Assembly (NCBI GenBank): GCA_902465155.1 | Contig: CABQLY010000006.1 | Span: 57,630 to 121,629 of the forward strand | Direction of reading: 5' to 3' | From: an uncultured Oscillospiraceae bacterium | GTDB taxonomy: Bacteria; Bacillota; Clostridia; Oscillospirales; Acutalibacteraceae | DNA length: 64,000 nucleotides | Shown here: in pieces, positions 41,763 to 50,005 of the stretch | How positions within the stretch are numbered: position 1 is the first letter of the stretch | Layout of the letters: the number at the start of each line of letters is the position of its first letter | Program-made: the position numbers and the translations under genes | Notes under the pieces: model-generated | The model's input: only the letters and a program-made list of their open reading frames with translations | What the model was told of the DNA's origin: nothing | Database searches by the model: none

Positions 41763-43376
41763 ATGAAGCTTACATTTTTAGGCGCCGCGCACGAGGTTAC
41801 CGGCTCTTGCACCCTGCTGGAGGCCTGCGGCAAAAAAATTTTGGTAGATTGCGGGTTAGAGCAGGGGTTAGACTTGTACCAAAACTGCGAGCTGCCCATT
41901 GCCCCCGGCGAGGTAGATTTTTTGCTGCTGACCCACGCGCACATAGACCATTCCGGCAAGATTCCGATGCTTTGCGCGCAGGGCTTTAGCGGCCCGGTTT
42001 ACGCCACCGGCGCCACCTGTAAGCTTTGCGGCATTATGCTGTTAGATTCGGCCCATATACAGGAGTTTGAAGCCAAATGGCGCAACCGCAAGGCCGAACG
42101 CTCCGGCCGGGAGCCGTATGTTCCGCTTTACACCACGGCCGACGCCGCCCGCGCCCTAACGCAATTTAAGCCCTGCAGCTACGAGCAGGAAATTACCCTT
42201 TGCCCCGGCATTACCGTAAAGTTTACCGAGGCCGGGCACCTGTTGGGCTCGGCCAGCATTACCGTAACGGTTACCGAGGGCGGGCAAACCAAGACCCTGG
42301 TTTTTTCGGGCGATTTAGGCAATGTAAACCGCCCGCTGATTTGCGACCCCGGCCAGCCGCAGCAGGCCGATTATGTTGTTATAGAATCTACCTACGGTAA
42401 CCGTCTGCACGGCGAGCGGCCCGATTACATTGCCGTGCTGCAGCAAATTTTGCAAACCACCTTTGACCGCGGCGGCAATGTGGTTATTCCCTCCTTCGCG
42501 GTGGGCCGCACGCAGGAGCTTTTGTATTTAATTCGCGAAATTAAAGAAAAACGGCTTGTTTCGGGGCACGATAACTTCCCCGTTTATGTAGATAGCCCCC
42601 TGGCCGCCGAGGCCACCGGCATTTACAGCGGCGAAATGCGGGAGTATTACGACGCCGAGACCTTAAAGCTGTTAGATGCGGGCATTGACCCCATTCGTTT
42701 TCCCAACCTGCGTATTTCGGTAACCAGCGACGAATCGATTGCCATTAATGAGGACCCCACGCCAAAGGTTATTCTTTCGGCCAGCGGTATGTGCGAGGCG
42801 GGCCGTATTCGCCACCATTTAAAGCACAACCTTTGGCGAAAGGAGTGTACCGTTTTGTTTGTTGGCTACCAGGCCGAGGGCACCCTGGGGCGCCATTTGG
42901 TAGACGGAGCCGAAAGCGTAAAGCTGTTTGGGGAGGAAATTAAGGTAAACGCCCAAATTTGCACCCTGCAGGGCATTAGCGGCCACGCCGACCAAAAAAT
43001 TTTGCTGCACTGGCTGGCCGGCTACCAAAAAAAGCCCGAATACGTTTTTGTAAACCACGGCAACGACGAGGTTTGCGACGCTTTTGCTCAAACGGTGCAG
43101 CAGCAGCTTGGCCTGAATGCCACCGCCCCCTACAACGGCGCGGTTTACGAGCTATCCCCTTTTAAAATGCTGGAAAAAGGCAACACCCAGCACATTTTGC
43201 CTAAAAAAAGGCAAGAGGACGCCCGGCAAGACCGCACCTCGGCCGTATTTGGCCGTTTGCAGGCGGCTGGGCAGCGCCTGCTGCGGGTAATTGCAAAATA
43301 CGCGCAGGGCGCGAATAAAGACATTGCCAAATTTGCCGACCAGATTATAGCCTTGTGCGATAAATGGGATAAATAA
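41763..43376 (+). CDS. MBL-fold beta-CASP nuclease-like protein with RMMBL domain
   Basis: This 537-residue protein has the metallo-beta-lactamase motif THAHIDHSG, a beta-CASP domain (PSFAVGRTQELLYLI, DSPLAAEATGIY) and the RMMBL motif GISGHADQ, the arrangement of RNA-processing enzymes such as RNase J/CPSF73-like YsiH/TTHA0252. It probably cuts RNA, using two zinc ions. AAGGAGG precedes the ATG. It lies 24 bp after the AraC gene, on the same strand, but no functional link is evident. Confidence 0.9.
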   Translation: MKLTFLGAAHEVTGSCTLLEACGKKILVDCGLEQGLDLYQNCELPIAPGEVDFLLLTHAHIDHSGKIPMLCAQGFSGPVYATGATCKLCGIMLLDSAHIQEFEAKWRNRKAERSGREPYVPLYTTADAARALTQFKPCSYEQEITLCPGITVKFTEAGHLLGSASITVTVTEGGQTKTLVFSGDLGNVNRPLICDPGQPQQADYVVIESTYGNRLHGERPDYIAVLQQILQTTFDRGGNVVIPSFAVGRTQELLYLIREIKEKRLVSGHDNFPVYVDSPLAAEATGIYSGEMREYYDAETLKLLDAGIDPIRFPNLRISVTSDESIAINEDPTPKVILSASGMCEAGRIRHHLKHNLWRKECTVLFVGYQAEGTLGRHLVDGAESVKLFGEEIKVNAQICTLQGISGHADQKILLHWLAGYQKKPEYVFVNHGNDEVCDAFAQTVQQQLGLNATAPYNGAVYELSPFKMLEKGNTQHILPKKRQEDARQDRTSAVFGRLQAAGQRLLRVIAKYAQGANKDIAKFADQIIALCDKWDK

Positions 43377-43405
43377 CGGTAAGCGTAATTTAAAATAAAA
43401 TAGCA

Positions 43406-43440
43406 CCGGCCCCTAAAAGCAAAACGCTTTTAGGGGCCGG
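43406..43440 (+). terminator. Terminator after the MBL gene
   Basis: A 15 bp stem (CCGGCCCCTAAAAGC with its complement) around AAAAC, followed by TTGTTGCCTT. The stem is strong but the T run is short. Confidence 0.75.
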
Positions 43441-43500
43441 TTGTTGCCTTAAGGCTAATGAATAAAAAATTGCCCGGGGGTTCCGTTTTTGCAAAATAAG

Positions 43501-43535
43501 GCCGGCAAAGCCCGTTTAAAAAGGGCCTTGCCGGC
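43501..43535 (-). terminator. Terminator after glgP
   Basis: GCCGGCAA(A)GCCC pairs with GGGC(C)TTGCCGGC. On the minus strand CCTTATTTTGC follows. It lies 49 bp past the glgP stop. Confidence 0.75.
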
Positions 43536-43583
43536 GGAGTTCAGGTTGTGCCCTGCGGCTGGTTTCCGCAGGGATAAAGTGGG

Positions 43584-45986
43584 TTATTTTTTCAGCGGTT
43601 TGGTGTGCCAAATGTTGTCGGCGTATTGGCGAACGGCACGGTCGGCGGCAAAAATGCCGGAGTGCGCCGTATTCAGCAGCGACATTTTGTTCCAACGGTC
43701 CCGGTCGGCGTAAAGCTGGGCGGCGTAGCGGGTCGCGCGCATATAGTCGGAAAAATCGGCCAGTGCCATGTAGCTGTCAACGTTTAATAAAAGGTCCGAA
43801 ATATCGCGGAAGTCGTTGCCGCCAATGCCGCGGCTAATAAAATCAATAACCGCTTTTAGCTCGGCGTTGTTATCGTAATAAGAGCGGGGGTTGTAGCCGG
43901 CGTTTTTCAGGCGGTTTACCTCGTCGGTCTGCATGCCAAAAATAATAATGTTGTCGTCGCCAACCGCACGGTGGATTTCAACATTCGCGCCGTCCTCGGT
44001 GCCAAGGGTAATGGCGCCGTTCATCATTAGCTTCATGTTGCCTGTGCCGCTGGCCTCGGTGCCGGCTAAGGAGATCTGCTCGCTAATATCGGCCGCGGGA
44101 ATCATCAGCTCGGCCAGGGTTACGCGGTAATCCTCCATAAACACAATTTTTAGTTTGTCCCGCGTGGCGGGGTCGGCGTTAATTACCTGCCCTAAAGCGT
44201 AAATTAAGTGGATAATTTTTTTAGCCAGCAGGTAGCCCGGGGCCGCCTTGGCGCCGAACACATAGGTGCGCGGGGTAAAGGGGGCGTTGGGGTTGTTTTT
44301 AATAAATAAATATTCCGAAATAATTTTTAACGCGTTTAGGTGCTGGCGCTTGTACTCGTGCAAACGCTTTACCTGCATATCAATAATCGCGTCCGGGTCA
44401 ATGGCAACGCCGTTAACATCTTTAACATAGTTTGAAAAACGCACCTTGTTGCTGCGTTTAATTTTGCCAATTTCGGTTAAAACGGCTTTGTCGTCGGCAA
44501 AGGCGGCCAGCTTTTCCAGCTCCTCGGCGTGGTGCTTAAAGCCGTTGCCAATTTTGCCCGAAATAAATTTGGTTAGCTCCGGGTTGGCCGAGCAAAGCCA
44601 GCGCCGGTGGGCAATGCCGTTGGTAACATTGGTAAATTTTTCGGGCGTTAGGCGGTAGTAATCGTTAAACAGGTTGTTCTTTAAAATCTCGCTGTGCAGC
44701 TGCGAAACGCCGTTTACGCAGTGGCAGGCGGCTACGCACAAATTGGCCATGCGAACAATCCCGCCCGAAATAATGGCGGTGCGCTCTACATAGTCGGCGT
44801 CGTGCGTTTTCTCCCAAACTGCGGCGCGAAAACGGTTGTCAATTTCTTTAATAATAGTGTAGATGCGGGGCAAACGGTGGCGGAACATATCTACCTGCCA
44901 GCACTCCAGCGCCTCGCTCATAACCGTGTGGTTGGTGTAGGCGGTTGTTTCGGTTACAATGCGCCAGGCATCGTCCCAACCGTAGCCGCACTCGTCCAGC
45001 AAATAGCGCATCAGCTCGGGCACAACCAGCGCGGGGTGGGTGTCGTTAATGTGAATGGCAGCTTTTTCGGGTAAATTATCCAGCGTGCCATAGGTGCGCA
45101 GGTGGCGGCGCAAAATATCTTGAATAGAGGCCGAAACCAAAAAATACTGCTGGCGCAGCCGCAAAGATTTGCCCTCCATGTGGTTATCCTCCGGGTACAA
45201 CACTTTGCTAATAACATCGCTCATGGCCTGCTGCTCCAGCGCGCGAACATAGTTTCCGCTGTTAAAGGCGGCCATGTCAATGCTGGGGCTTTCGGCGCTC
45301 CAAAGGCGCAGCACATTTACGGTGCGGCCGTCGTTCCCCGCTACCATTAAATCGTACGGCACGGCGTGCACGGCGGTGTAATTTTTGTGCTCAACGTGGT
45401 GGTATTCGCCGTCCCACCATTCCTCTACCTCGCCGTCAAACAAAACATCAACGGCCGAGGTGGGGCGGGCCTCCAGCCAAACGCTGCCGCCCGGCAGCCA
45501 AAAATCGGGCATTTCGGTTTGCCAGCCGTCTACCAGCTTTTGCCTAAAAATGCCAAACTCGTACCGAATACAGTAGCCCATGGCGGGGTAAGAGCAGGTA
45601 GAAAGCGAATCTAAAAAGCAGGCGGCTAAGCGGCCCAGGCCGCCGTTGCCCAGCCCGGCGTCCGGCTCTAATTCGTAAAGCTGGTCTAACTTAACGCCAA
45701 AGGCCGAAAGGGCTTTTTGCATGGTGCCCTCCAGCTCTAAATTGTACAGGCTGTTTTTCAGCGAACGGCCCATTAAAAATTCCATGCTTAAATAGTAAAC
45801 CATTTTGGCCTGCTGTTCTTCGGTCTGCTTGCGAAAATCAGCGCGGCGATCCCGCATAATATCCAGCAGTACCATAACGGTGGCCTTGTAAAAAAACTCA
45901 TCCGACGCCTGCTCGGGCGAAACGCCAAAATTGTGCGAAAGCGCGGCGGTTATTTTTTCTTTTAATTCAGCGGCGGTATATTTCAT
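43584..45986 (-). CDS. glgP: Glycogen/maltodextrin phosphorylase
   Basis: This enzyme releases glucose 1-phosphate from alpha-1,4-glucans. The 800-residue protein has the normal family length. The PLP lysine lies in EASGTGNMKLMMNGAITLGT and the PLP-site sequence GTEDGANVEI follows; PDAGLGNGGLGRLAACFLDS near residue 110 is the other signature. It stands alone with its own promoter; no other glycogen gene is in the window. Leftward, with a good AGGAGG site. Confidence 0.96.
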   Translation of the reverse strand: MKYTAAELKEKITAALSHNFGVSPEQASDEFFYKATVMVLLDIMRDRRADFRKQTEEQQAKMVYYLSMEFLMGRSLKNSLYNLELEGTMQKALSAFGVKLDQLYELEPDAGLGNGGLGRLAACFLDSLSTCSYPAMGYCIRYEFGIFRQKLVDGWQTEMPDFWLPGGSVWLEARPTSAVDVLFDGEVEEWWDGEYHHVEHKNYTAVHAVPYDLMVAGNDGRTVNVLRLWSAESPSIDMAAFNSGNYVRALEQQAMSDVISKVLYPEDNHMEGKSLRLRQQYFLVSASIQDILRRHLRTYGTLDNLPEKAAIHINDTHPALVVPELMRYLLDECGYGWDDAWRIVTETTAYTNHTVMSEALECWQVDMFRHRLPRIYTIIKEIDNRFRAAVWEKTHDADYVERTAIISGGIVRMANLCVAACHCVNGVSQLHSEILKNNLFNDYYRLTPEKFTNVTNGIAHRRWLCSANPELTKFISGKIGNGFKHHAEELEKLAAFADDKAVLTEIGKIKRSNKVRFSNYVKDVNGVAIDPDAIIDMQVKRLHEYKRQHLNALKIISEYLFIKNNPNAPFTPRTYVFGAKAAPGYLLAKKIIHLIYALGQVINADPATRDKLKIVFMEDYRVTLAELMIPAADISEQISLAGTEASGTGNMKLMMNGAITLGTEDGANVEIHRAVGDDNIIIFGMQTDEVNRLKNAGYNPRSYYDNNAELKAVIDFISRGIGGNDFRDISDLLLNVDSYMALADFSDYMRATRYAAQLYADRDRWNKMSLLNTAHSGIFAADRAVRQYADNIWHTKPLKK

Positions 45987-46042
45987 ATAAAAAATCCTCC
46001 TGAATAAATTTGGCGTGCAAAAAATTACACTCCGCTTTTTCT

Positions 46043-46071
46043 ATCATAGTACATTCCGGCAAAAATTGCAA
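46043..46071 (-). promoter_or_regulatory. Promoter of glgP
   Basis: On the minus strand TTGCAA (46066-46071), 17 bp spacer, TATGAT (46043-46048). Confidence 0.75.
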
Positions 46072-46283
46072 GCCCTTTTGCAGCTTTTCTATCACTAAAT
46101 TTTGGCTTGTTTTTAGTTAGTTTTCACATCTTTTTTTCTAAAACGGTTTATTTTTGCAAAATAATTAGTAAAACTGTACAAAATACGGCGAATTTTGTTT
46201 ACAGGCAGATTTTTCAATTGGCCAATTTTTTGCGTTTGTTTTTTGTTCAAAAGCCCTGCGTGCAAAAAATTGGCTTTAAAAGG

Positions 46284-46312
46284 TTGAAAAAACAATAAAA
46301 ACATGGTATACT
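46284..46312 (+). promoter_or_regulatory. Promoter of pgsA
   Basis: TTGAAA (46284-46289), 17 bp spacer, TATACT (46307-46312), 33 bp before the start codon. Confidence 0.8.
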
Positions 46313-46344
46313 AACATTAATTGTAAGAATGAGGTGCGGCGCCC

Positions 46345-46944
46345 ATGGCGGGAAAAAGCAAGGTGTTTACCATTCCAAATATTTTAAGCATGTTTCGGCT
46401 GGCGTTAATTCCGGTCTATGTTACCGTATACCTGCACGCCAAAACCTTAAAAGGCTACCTGCTTGCCGCCGTTATTTTAGGCGTTTCCACTTTAACCGAT
46501 TGTTTTGACGGTATTATTGCCCGCAAGTGCAACATGGTTTCTAAACTTGGCATTGCGCTGGACCCGATTGCCGATAAAGCCACGCAGGGCATTTTAATTA
46601 TTTGCCTGTGCGTGCGTAAGGGTAATTTGGCGCTGTGGCTGCTGTTTGCCCTGTTTATAATTAAAGAGGGGTTTATGCTGGTTATGGGCATTGTAAACCT
46701 GCGGCACGGTAAAATGCTAAAGGGCGCCATTTTTACAGGCAAAATGAGTACTACGGTGCTGTTCATTAGCATGATCGCTTTAGTGCTGTTCTCCGAAAGT
46801 ATTCCCGATCGCGTGGTTAACATTATTGTTATTATTTGCGCCGTGTTTATGTTAATTTCTTTAATCACTTACATTCCCGCCTATTTTAGTAAAGATAATA
46901 ATCTGCAAAGCATTAAGCCAGCCGCCGGCCCGGCGCAGGAGTAA
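46345..46944 (+). CDS. pgsA: CDP-diacylglycerol-glycerol-3-phosphate 3-phosphatidyltransferase
   Basis: PgsA makes phosphatidylglycerol phosphate, the first committed step of PG and cardiolipin formation. The 199-residue membrane enzyme has about six helices and the CDP-alcohol phosphotransferase motif, seen as DCFDGIIARKCNMVSKLG followed by ALDPIADK, with all aspartates present. GAGGTG lies 10 bases before the ATG. A weaker alternative is another CDP-alcohol transferase, as substrate cannot be told from the motif alone. Confidence 0.88.
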   Translation: MAGKSKVFTIPNILSMFRLALIPVYVTVYLHAKTLKGYLLAAVILGVSTLTDCFDGIIARKCNMVSKLGIALDPIADKATQGILIICLCVRKGNLALWLLFALFIIKEGFMLVMGIVNLRHGKMLKGAIFTGKMSTTVLFISMIALVLFSESIPDRVVNIIVIICAVFMLISLITYIPAYFSKDNNLQSIKPAAGPAQE

Positions 46945-47084
46945 TATTTGGGCCGGTTGCCTTTACCCGGCGCAATAAATTTTTGCTGAAGTACTTGGTT
47001 TTGTCTGGCACAAAATTTGTTTTTGCCGGGGTTAATCGCTTAAAAACGGAGTTTCCGTTTTAATATTTTTTTGGAGGTATTATT

Positions 47085-47306
47085 ATGAACAAAGCTTTAA
47101 AAATTGGTATTGCTATTGCCGCCGTGCTTGCCGCTGTTGCCGGGGCGCTGTTGGTTATTAAAAAGTTTTTTTGCAAATGCAATGAAGAACCGGTAGAGGT
47201 TATTGAAATTGATTGCAGCGAGGACGACCCTGCCCCGGAGCAGGAGGACGAACCGCAAGCCGAGCAAAACGACCAGCCGGCCGACGAGGAAAAACCTGAA
47301 GAATAA
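47085..47306 (+). CDS. Small acidic membrane-anchored protein
   Basis: I do not recognise this 73-residue protein. It has one N-terminal membrane helix (about residues 5-24), a short KKFFCKC segment with two cysteines, then a tail made mostly of Glu, Asp, Pro, Gln and Ala. TGGAGG at 47072-47077 lies 7 bases before the ATG, a strong site, so it is very likely translated. No partner is evident. Confidence 0.75.
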   Translation: MNKALKIGIAIAAVLAAVAGALLVIKKFFCKCNEEPVEVIEIDCSEDDPAPEQEDEPQAEQNDQPADEEKPEE

Positions 47307-47508
47307 TTTTTTGCAGCCGGGCTGTTTTGCGGCCCGGGGCGCGGTGGCTGAACCGCAGCGCACGCGGCCGAACCTGCCTTAAAAGGGCAAAATAACGCTT
47401 TTTTGGCGTTGCTTTTGCGGGGCGGCAGCCTTACATGCGTGGGGTTTGCCTGTGCCTAAGGCTAAGGCCTGTCCGTCTGCCTTTTTGGGCAAAAATAAAA
47501 AAACAAGA

Positions 47509-47547
47509 CCCGCCGTGTGCCGCAGTTGCTCATTGGCGGGCTTTTTT
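47509..47547 (+). terminator. Terminator-like hairpin in front of an SDR gene
   Basis: CCCGCC pairs with GGCGGG around a 20-base loop and is followed by CTTTTTT and then GGGGTGA, the ribosome site of the next gene. It ends 12 bases before the TTG start. It could end the upstream small-gene transcript or act as an attenuator. Confidence 0.6.
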
Positions 47548-47559
47548 GGGGTGAAAAAT

Positions 47560-48288
47560 TTGGCAAAGGCAGTTTTAATTACCGGGGCCTCCCGCGGGAT
47601 CGGTGCGGCCACCGCAGCCCTTTTTGCAAAAAACGGCTACCGGGTTGCAATAAATTACCACCAGCAGCAGCAGCGCGCCGAGCAGCTGGCTGCCCAGCTT
47701 AGGCAGCAGGGGGCAACGGTGATAACGGTGCCCGGCGATGTTGCCAGCCCGGAACAGGCTAAAGCGGTGGTAGATCGTGCCGAGACGCAGCTGGGCGGGC
47801 TAAGCGTTTTGGTAAATAACGCCGGCATTGCCCAGCAAAAGCTGATTACCGATATTACCAACAGCGATTACGACCGTATGTTGGGCGTAAACCTAAACGG
47901 GGTGTTTTACTGCTGTCGTGCCGCGGCCGAATATATGCTGCGTCGGCACGCCGGCAGCATTGTTAATGTTTCCTCGGTTTGGGGGGTGCAGGGCGCGTGT
48001 ATGGAAACGCATTATTCTGCCGCAAAGGCCGGGGTAGCCGGTTTTACAAAGGCCTTGGCCAAAGAGCTTGGCCCCAGTAATATTCGGGTAAACTGCGTTG
48101 CGCCGGGCGTGATTCAAACCGAAATGAACGCGAATTTTTCGGCCGAGGAGCTGGCAGCCTTGGCTGACCAAACACCGCTTTGCCGCCTTGGCACGGCAGA
48201 TGAGGTTGCCGAGGCCATTTACTTTTTGGCCGAAAAAGGCAGCTTTATTACCGGGCAGATCTTAGGGGTAGACGGCGGCTTTTGCTAA
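47560..48288 (+). CDS. SDR family 3-oxoacyl-ACP reductase-like protein
   Basis: This 242-residue short-chain dehydrogenase has the NAD(P) motif TGASRGIG near the N-terminus, NNAG in the middle, the catalytic Ser in NVSSVWG and YSAAKAG. It closely resembles FabG/YmfI-type enzymes. The TTG at 47560 is preferred because GGGGTGA is 5 bases upstream. It is outside any fatty acid synthesis operon, so it may be a second FabG or act on another substrate. A terminator-like hairpin stands directly before it. Confidence 0.9.
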   Translation: MAKAVLITGASRGIGAATAALFAKNGYRVAINYHQQQQRAEQLAAQLRQQGATVITVPGDVASPEQAKAVVDRAETQLGGLSVLVNNAGIAQQKLITDITNSDYDRMLGVNLNGVFYCCRAAAEYMLRRHAGSIVNVSSVWGVQGACMETHYSAAKAGVAGFTKALAKELGPSNIRVNCVAPGVIQTEMNANFSAEELAALADQTPLCRLGTADEVAEAIYFLAEKGSFITGQILGVDGGFC

Positions 48289-48450
48289 TGCCCTAAGTTT
48301 TAAAAATTAAAAAACCCCTTGCGAAATGTTTTGTAATTACCAAGCGGGTAATTACCCGCTTGCTGTAACTGCCCGCTGTTTTTAGCTGCGAATGGCCGCT
48401 TTTAAAAGCCCTTTAAAAGCCGGGTGAAACGGGCGGCAAAAAGGCAGTAA

Positions 48451-48483
48451 AAAAATCCTCACTCTTGCGAATGAGGATTTTTT
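48451..48483 (-). terminator. Terminator of tRNA-Arg
   Basis: AAAAAATCCTCA pairs with TGAGGATTTTTT around a 9-base loop; A/T runs on both sides make it bidirectional. It starts right after the encoded CCA. Confidence 0.88.
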
Positions 48484-48559
48484 GGCGTCCTTGCGCGGAT
48501 TCGAACCGCGGACCTTTCGCTTAGGAGGCGAACGCTCTATCCAGCTGAGCTACAAAGAC
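48483..48559 (-). tRNA. tRNA-Arg (anticodon CCT)
   Basis: On the minus strand a 77-base tRNA folds fully: acceptor GTCTTTG with CAAGGAC (one G-U pair), D arm GCTCAGCTGGATAGAGC, anticodon loop CTCCTAA with anticodon CCT (reads AGG), T arm CGCGGTTCGAATCCGCG, discriminator G and encoded CCA. A promoter lies about 145 bp upstream and a terminator directly downstream. Confidence 0.96.
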
Positions 48560-48698
48560 GAATATCTATTTCATTGACAACAAGGGCCCGTCGCTTAAAA
48601 ACGGGCGTTTTGTTTTGCACAGCCGGGCGGCAAAAACGCCTTAGGTGCCCGCCGGCCTAACTTTAGCAGCCTTTGCGGCTGCGCAATTTTACCTTACT

Positions 48699-48727
48699 AT
48701 CTTAACTTAAAACACACCAAAAGTCAA
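48699..48727 (-). promoter_or_regulatory. Promoter of tRNA-Arg
   Basis: On the minus strand TTGACT (48722-48727), 17 bp spacer, TAAGAT (48699-48704). Confidence 0.7.
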
Positions 48728-48767
48728 CAAAAATCTAAATTTTTTAATGCTTTGCAGGGGGATTATT

Positions 48768-49793
48768 ATGAATCAGCTTTGCCGCCGCATTTTAGCCGCC
48801 GCCCTTGCGCTTGGGCTTTGGCTGTTGCCGCTTGCCGGCTGCCAAAACCCGGCAGCGCCTGCGGCCGAATCGCAATCGGCCGAAAACTACACCTTAAATA
48901 ATTTGCCTGAATACAGCGGCGCGCCGTATGTTGCCCTGCAGCAAAATAAGCCAACCTTTACGGCCGAGCAGCAAAAGGCAGCCGCTTTTGAGCAGTACAG
49001 CGAGTTAGACGCTTTGGGCCGCTGCGGCCCGGCCTTTGCCTGCGTTGGAAAAGAGCTGATGCCAACCAAGGAGCGCGGTGCTATTGGCGCGGTAAAGCCC
49101 TCCGGCTGGCAAATTGCCAAGTACGATTTTGTAGACGGCAAATACCTTTACAACCGCTGCCACTTAATTGGTTACCAGCTTACGGGCGAAAACGCAAATG
49201 TTAAAAACCTAATTACCGGCACCAGGGCGCTGAATGTACAGGGTATGCTGCCCTTTGAAAACACGGTGGCCGATTATGTAAAATCTACAGGCAACCATGT
49301 GCTTTACCGGGTAACGCCAATTTTTAGGGGCGCCAACCTGGTGGCCAGCGGTGTTGCTATAGAGGCGCTTTCGGTGGAGGACGGCGGCACCGGCGTTTGT
49401 TTTTATGTTTATTGCTACAACGCGCAGCCGGGGGTAGAAATTAATTACCAAAACGGTACCAGCCGTGCCGCTGTGGTAATAGACGCGCAAAGCCGACCGC
49501 CAAAAAGCAATAACGGCAGCGGACAAAGCAGCGGCTTGGCCGGCGGGCAGAGTAATAGCTTGGCAAGCGGGCAGAGTAATAGCTTGGCAAGCGGGCAAAG
49601 TGAAAGCAGCGCTCAAAATCTGGTCGGCAGCTTGGTTGTAAACACCTCTACCAAAAAAATTCACCGGCCAAGCTGCAGCGCAATAAAAGATACGAAGCCC
49701 CAAAACAAAAAAACCGTAACCAAAACCTGCGCCCAGCTGGAGGCCGAGGGCTATGCCCCCTGCCGGCTTTGCCGGCCGGATAAAGCCGAATAA
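48768..49793 (+). CDS. Secreted DNA/RNA non-specific endonuclease (EndA type)
   Basis: This 341-residue lipoprotein (signal ending LPLAGCQ) has the beta-beta-alpha metal nuclease core YNRCHLIGYQLTGENANVKN followed by LITGTRALNVQGMLPFE, matching streptococcal EndA-like enzymes in which the DRGH motif reads NRCH. A linker with NSLASGQS repeats (24 bp units at about 49545-49605) leads to a C-terminal Ada-like metal-binding domain with four possible zinc ligands (HRPSC, CAPCRLC-type). GGGGG lies 8 bases before the ATG. Nutrient gain from DNA, or DNA processing at the surface, is likely. Confidence 0.9.
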   Translation: MNQLCRRILAAALALGLWLLPLAGCQNPAAPAAESQSAENYTLNNLPEYSGAPYVALQQNKPTFTAEQQKAAAFEQYSELDALGRCGPAFACVGKELMPTKERGAIGAVKPSGWQIAKYDFVDGKYLYNRCHLIGYQLTGENANVKNLITGTRALNVQGMLPFENTVADYVKSTGNHVLYRVTPIFRGANLVASGVAIEALSVEDGGTGVCFYVYCYNAQPGVEINYQNGTSRAAVVIDAQSRPPKSNNGSGQSSGLAGGQSNSLASGQSNSLASGQSESSAQNLVGSLVVNTSTKKIHRPSCSAIKDTKPQNKKTVTKTCAQLEAEGYAPCRLCRPDKAE

Positions 49794-50005
49794 AGCCTTG
49801 CCGCCCAAAAATGCCGGCTGGCCGAACTAAAAAAACGCCCTTTTAGGCATTTTTGCCGCAAAGTTCGGCCGGGCTTGCGTGGGGCATTGTAACCAATTGT
49901 AATTTTACAATGCCTTGCCGGTGTGTTAAAATTTAAAAGAGTGTGAACGCCGTGCGGCAAGCTGCAAAAACGGCGGGGTAAAAGCACGCTAAAGGGGAGA
50001 GTTGT

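Larger units (their letters stand above)
45987..46344. other. AT-rich divergent promoter region, glgP and pgsA
   Basis: This 358 bp gap carries promoters for both flanking genes and no gene. The glgP promoter is at 46043-46071 and the pgsA promoter at 46284-46312. Between them is AT-rich DNA with a TTGGCCAATT palindrome near 46215. Short open frames have no ribosome site. Confidence 0.65.

Noticed and set aside
46107..46298. Small rightward and leftward frames in the glgP-pgsA gap.
   Set aside because: Both are Phe/Lys-rich products of AT-rich DNA and lack ribosome sites.
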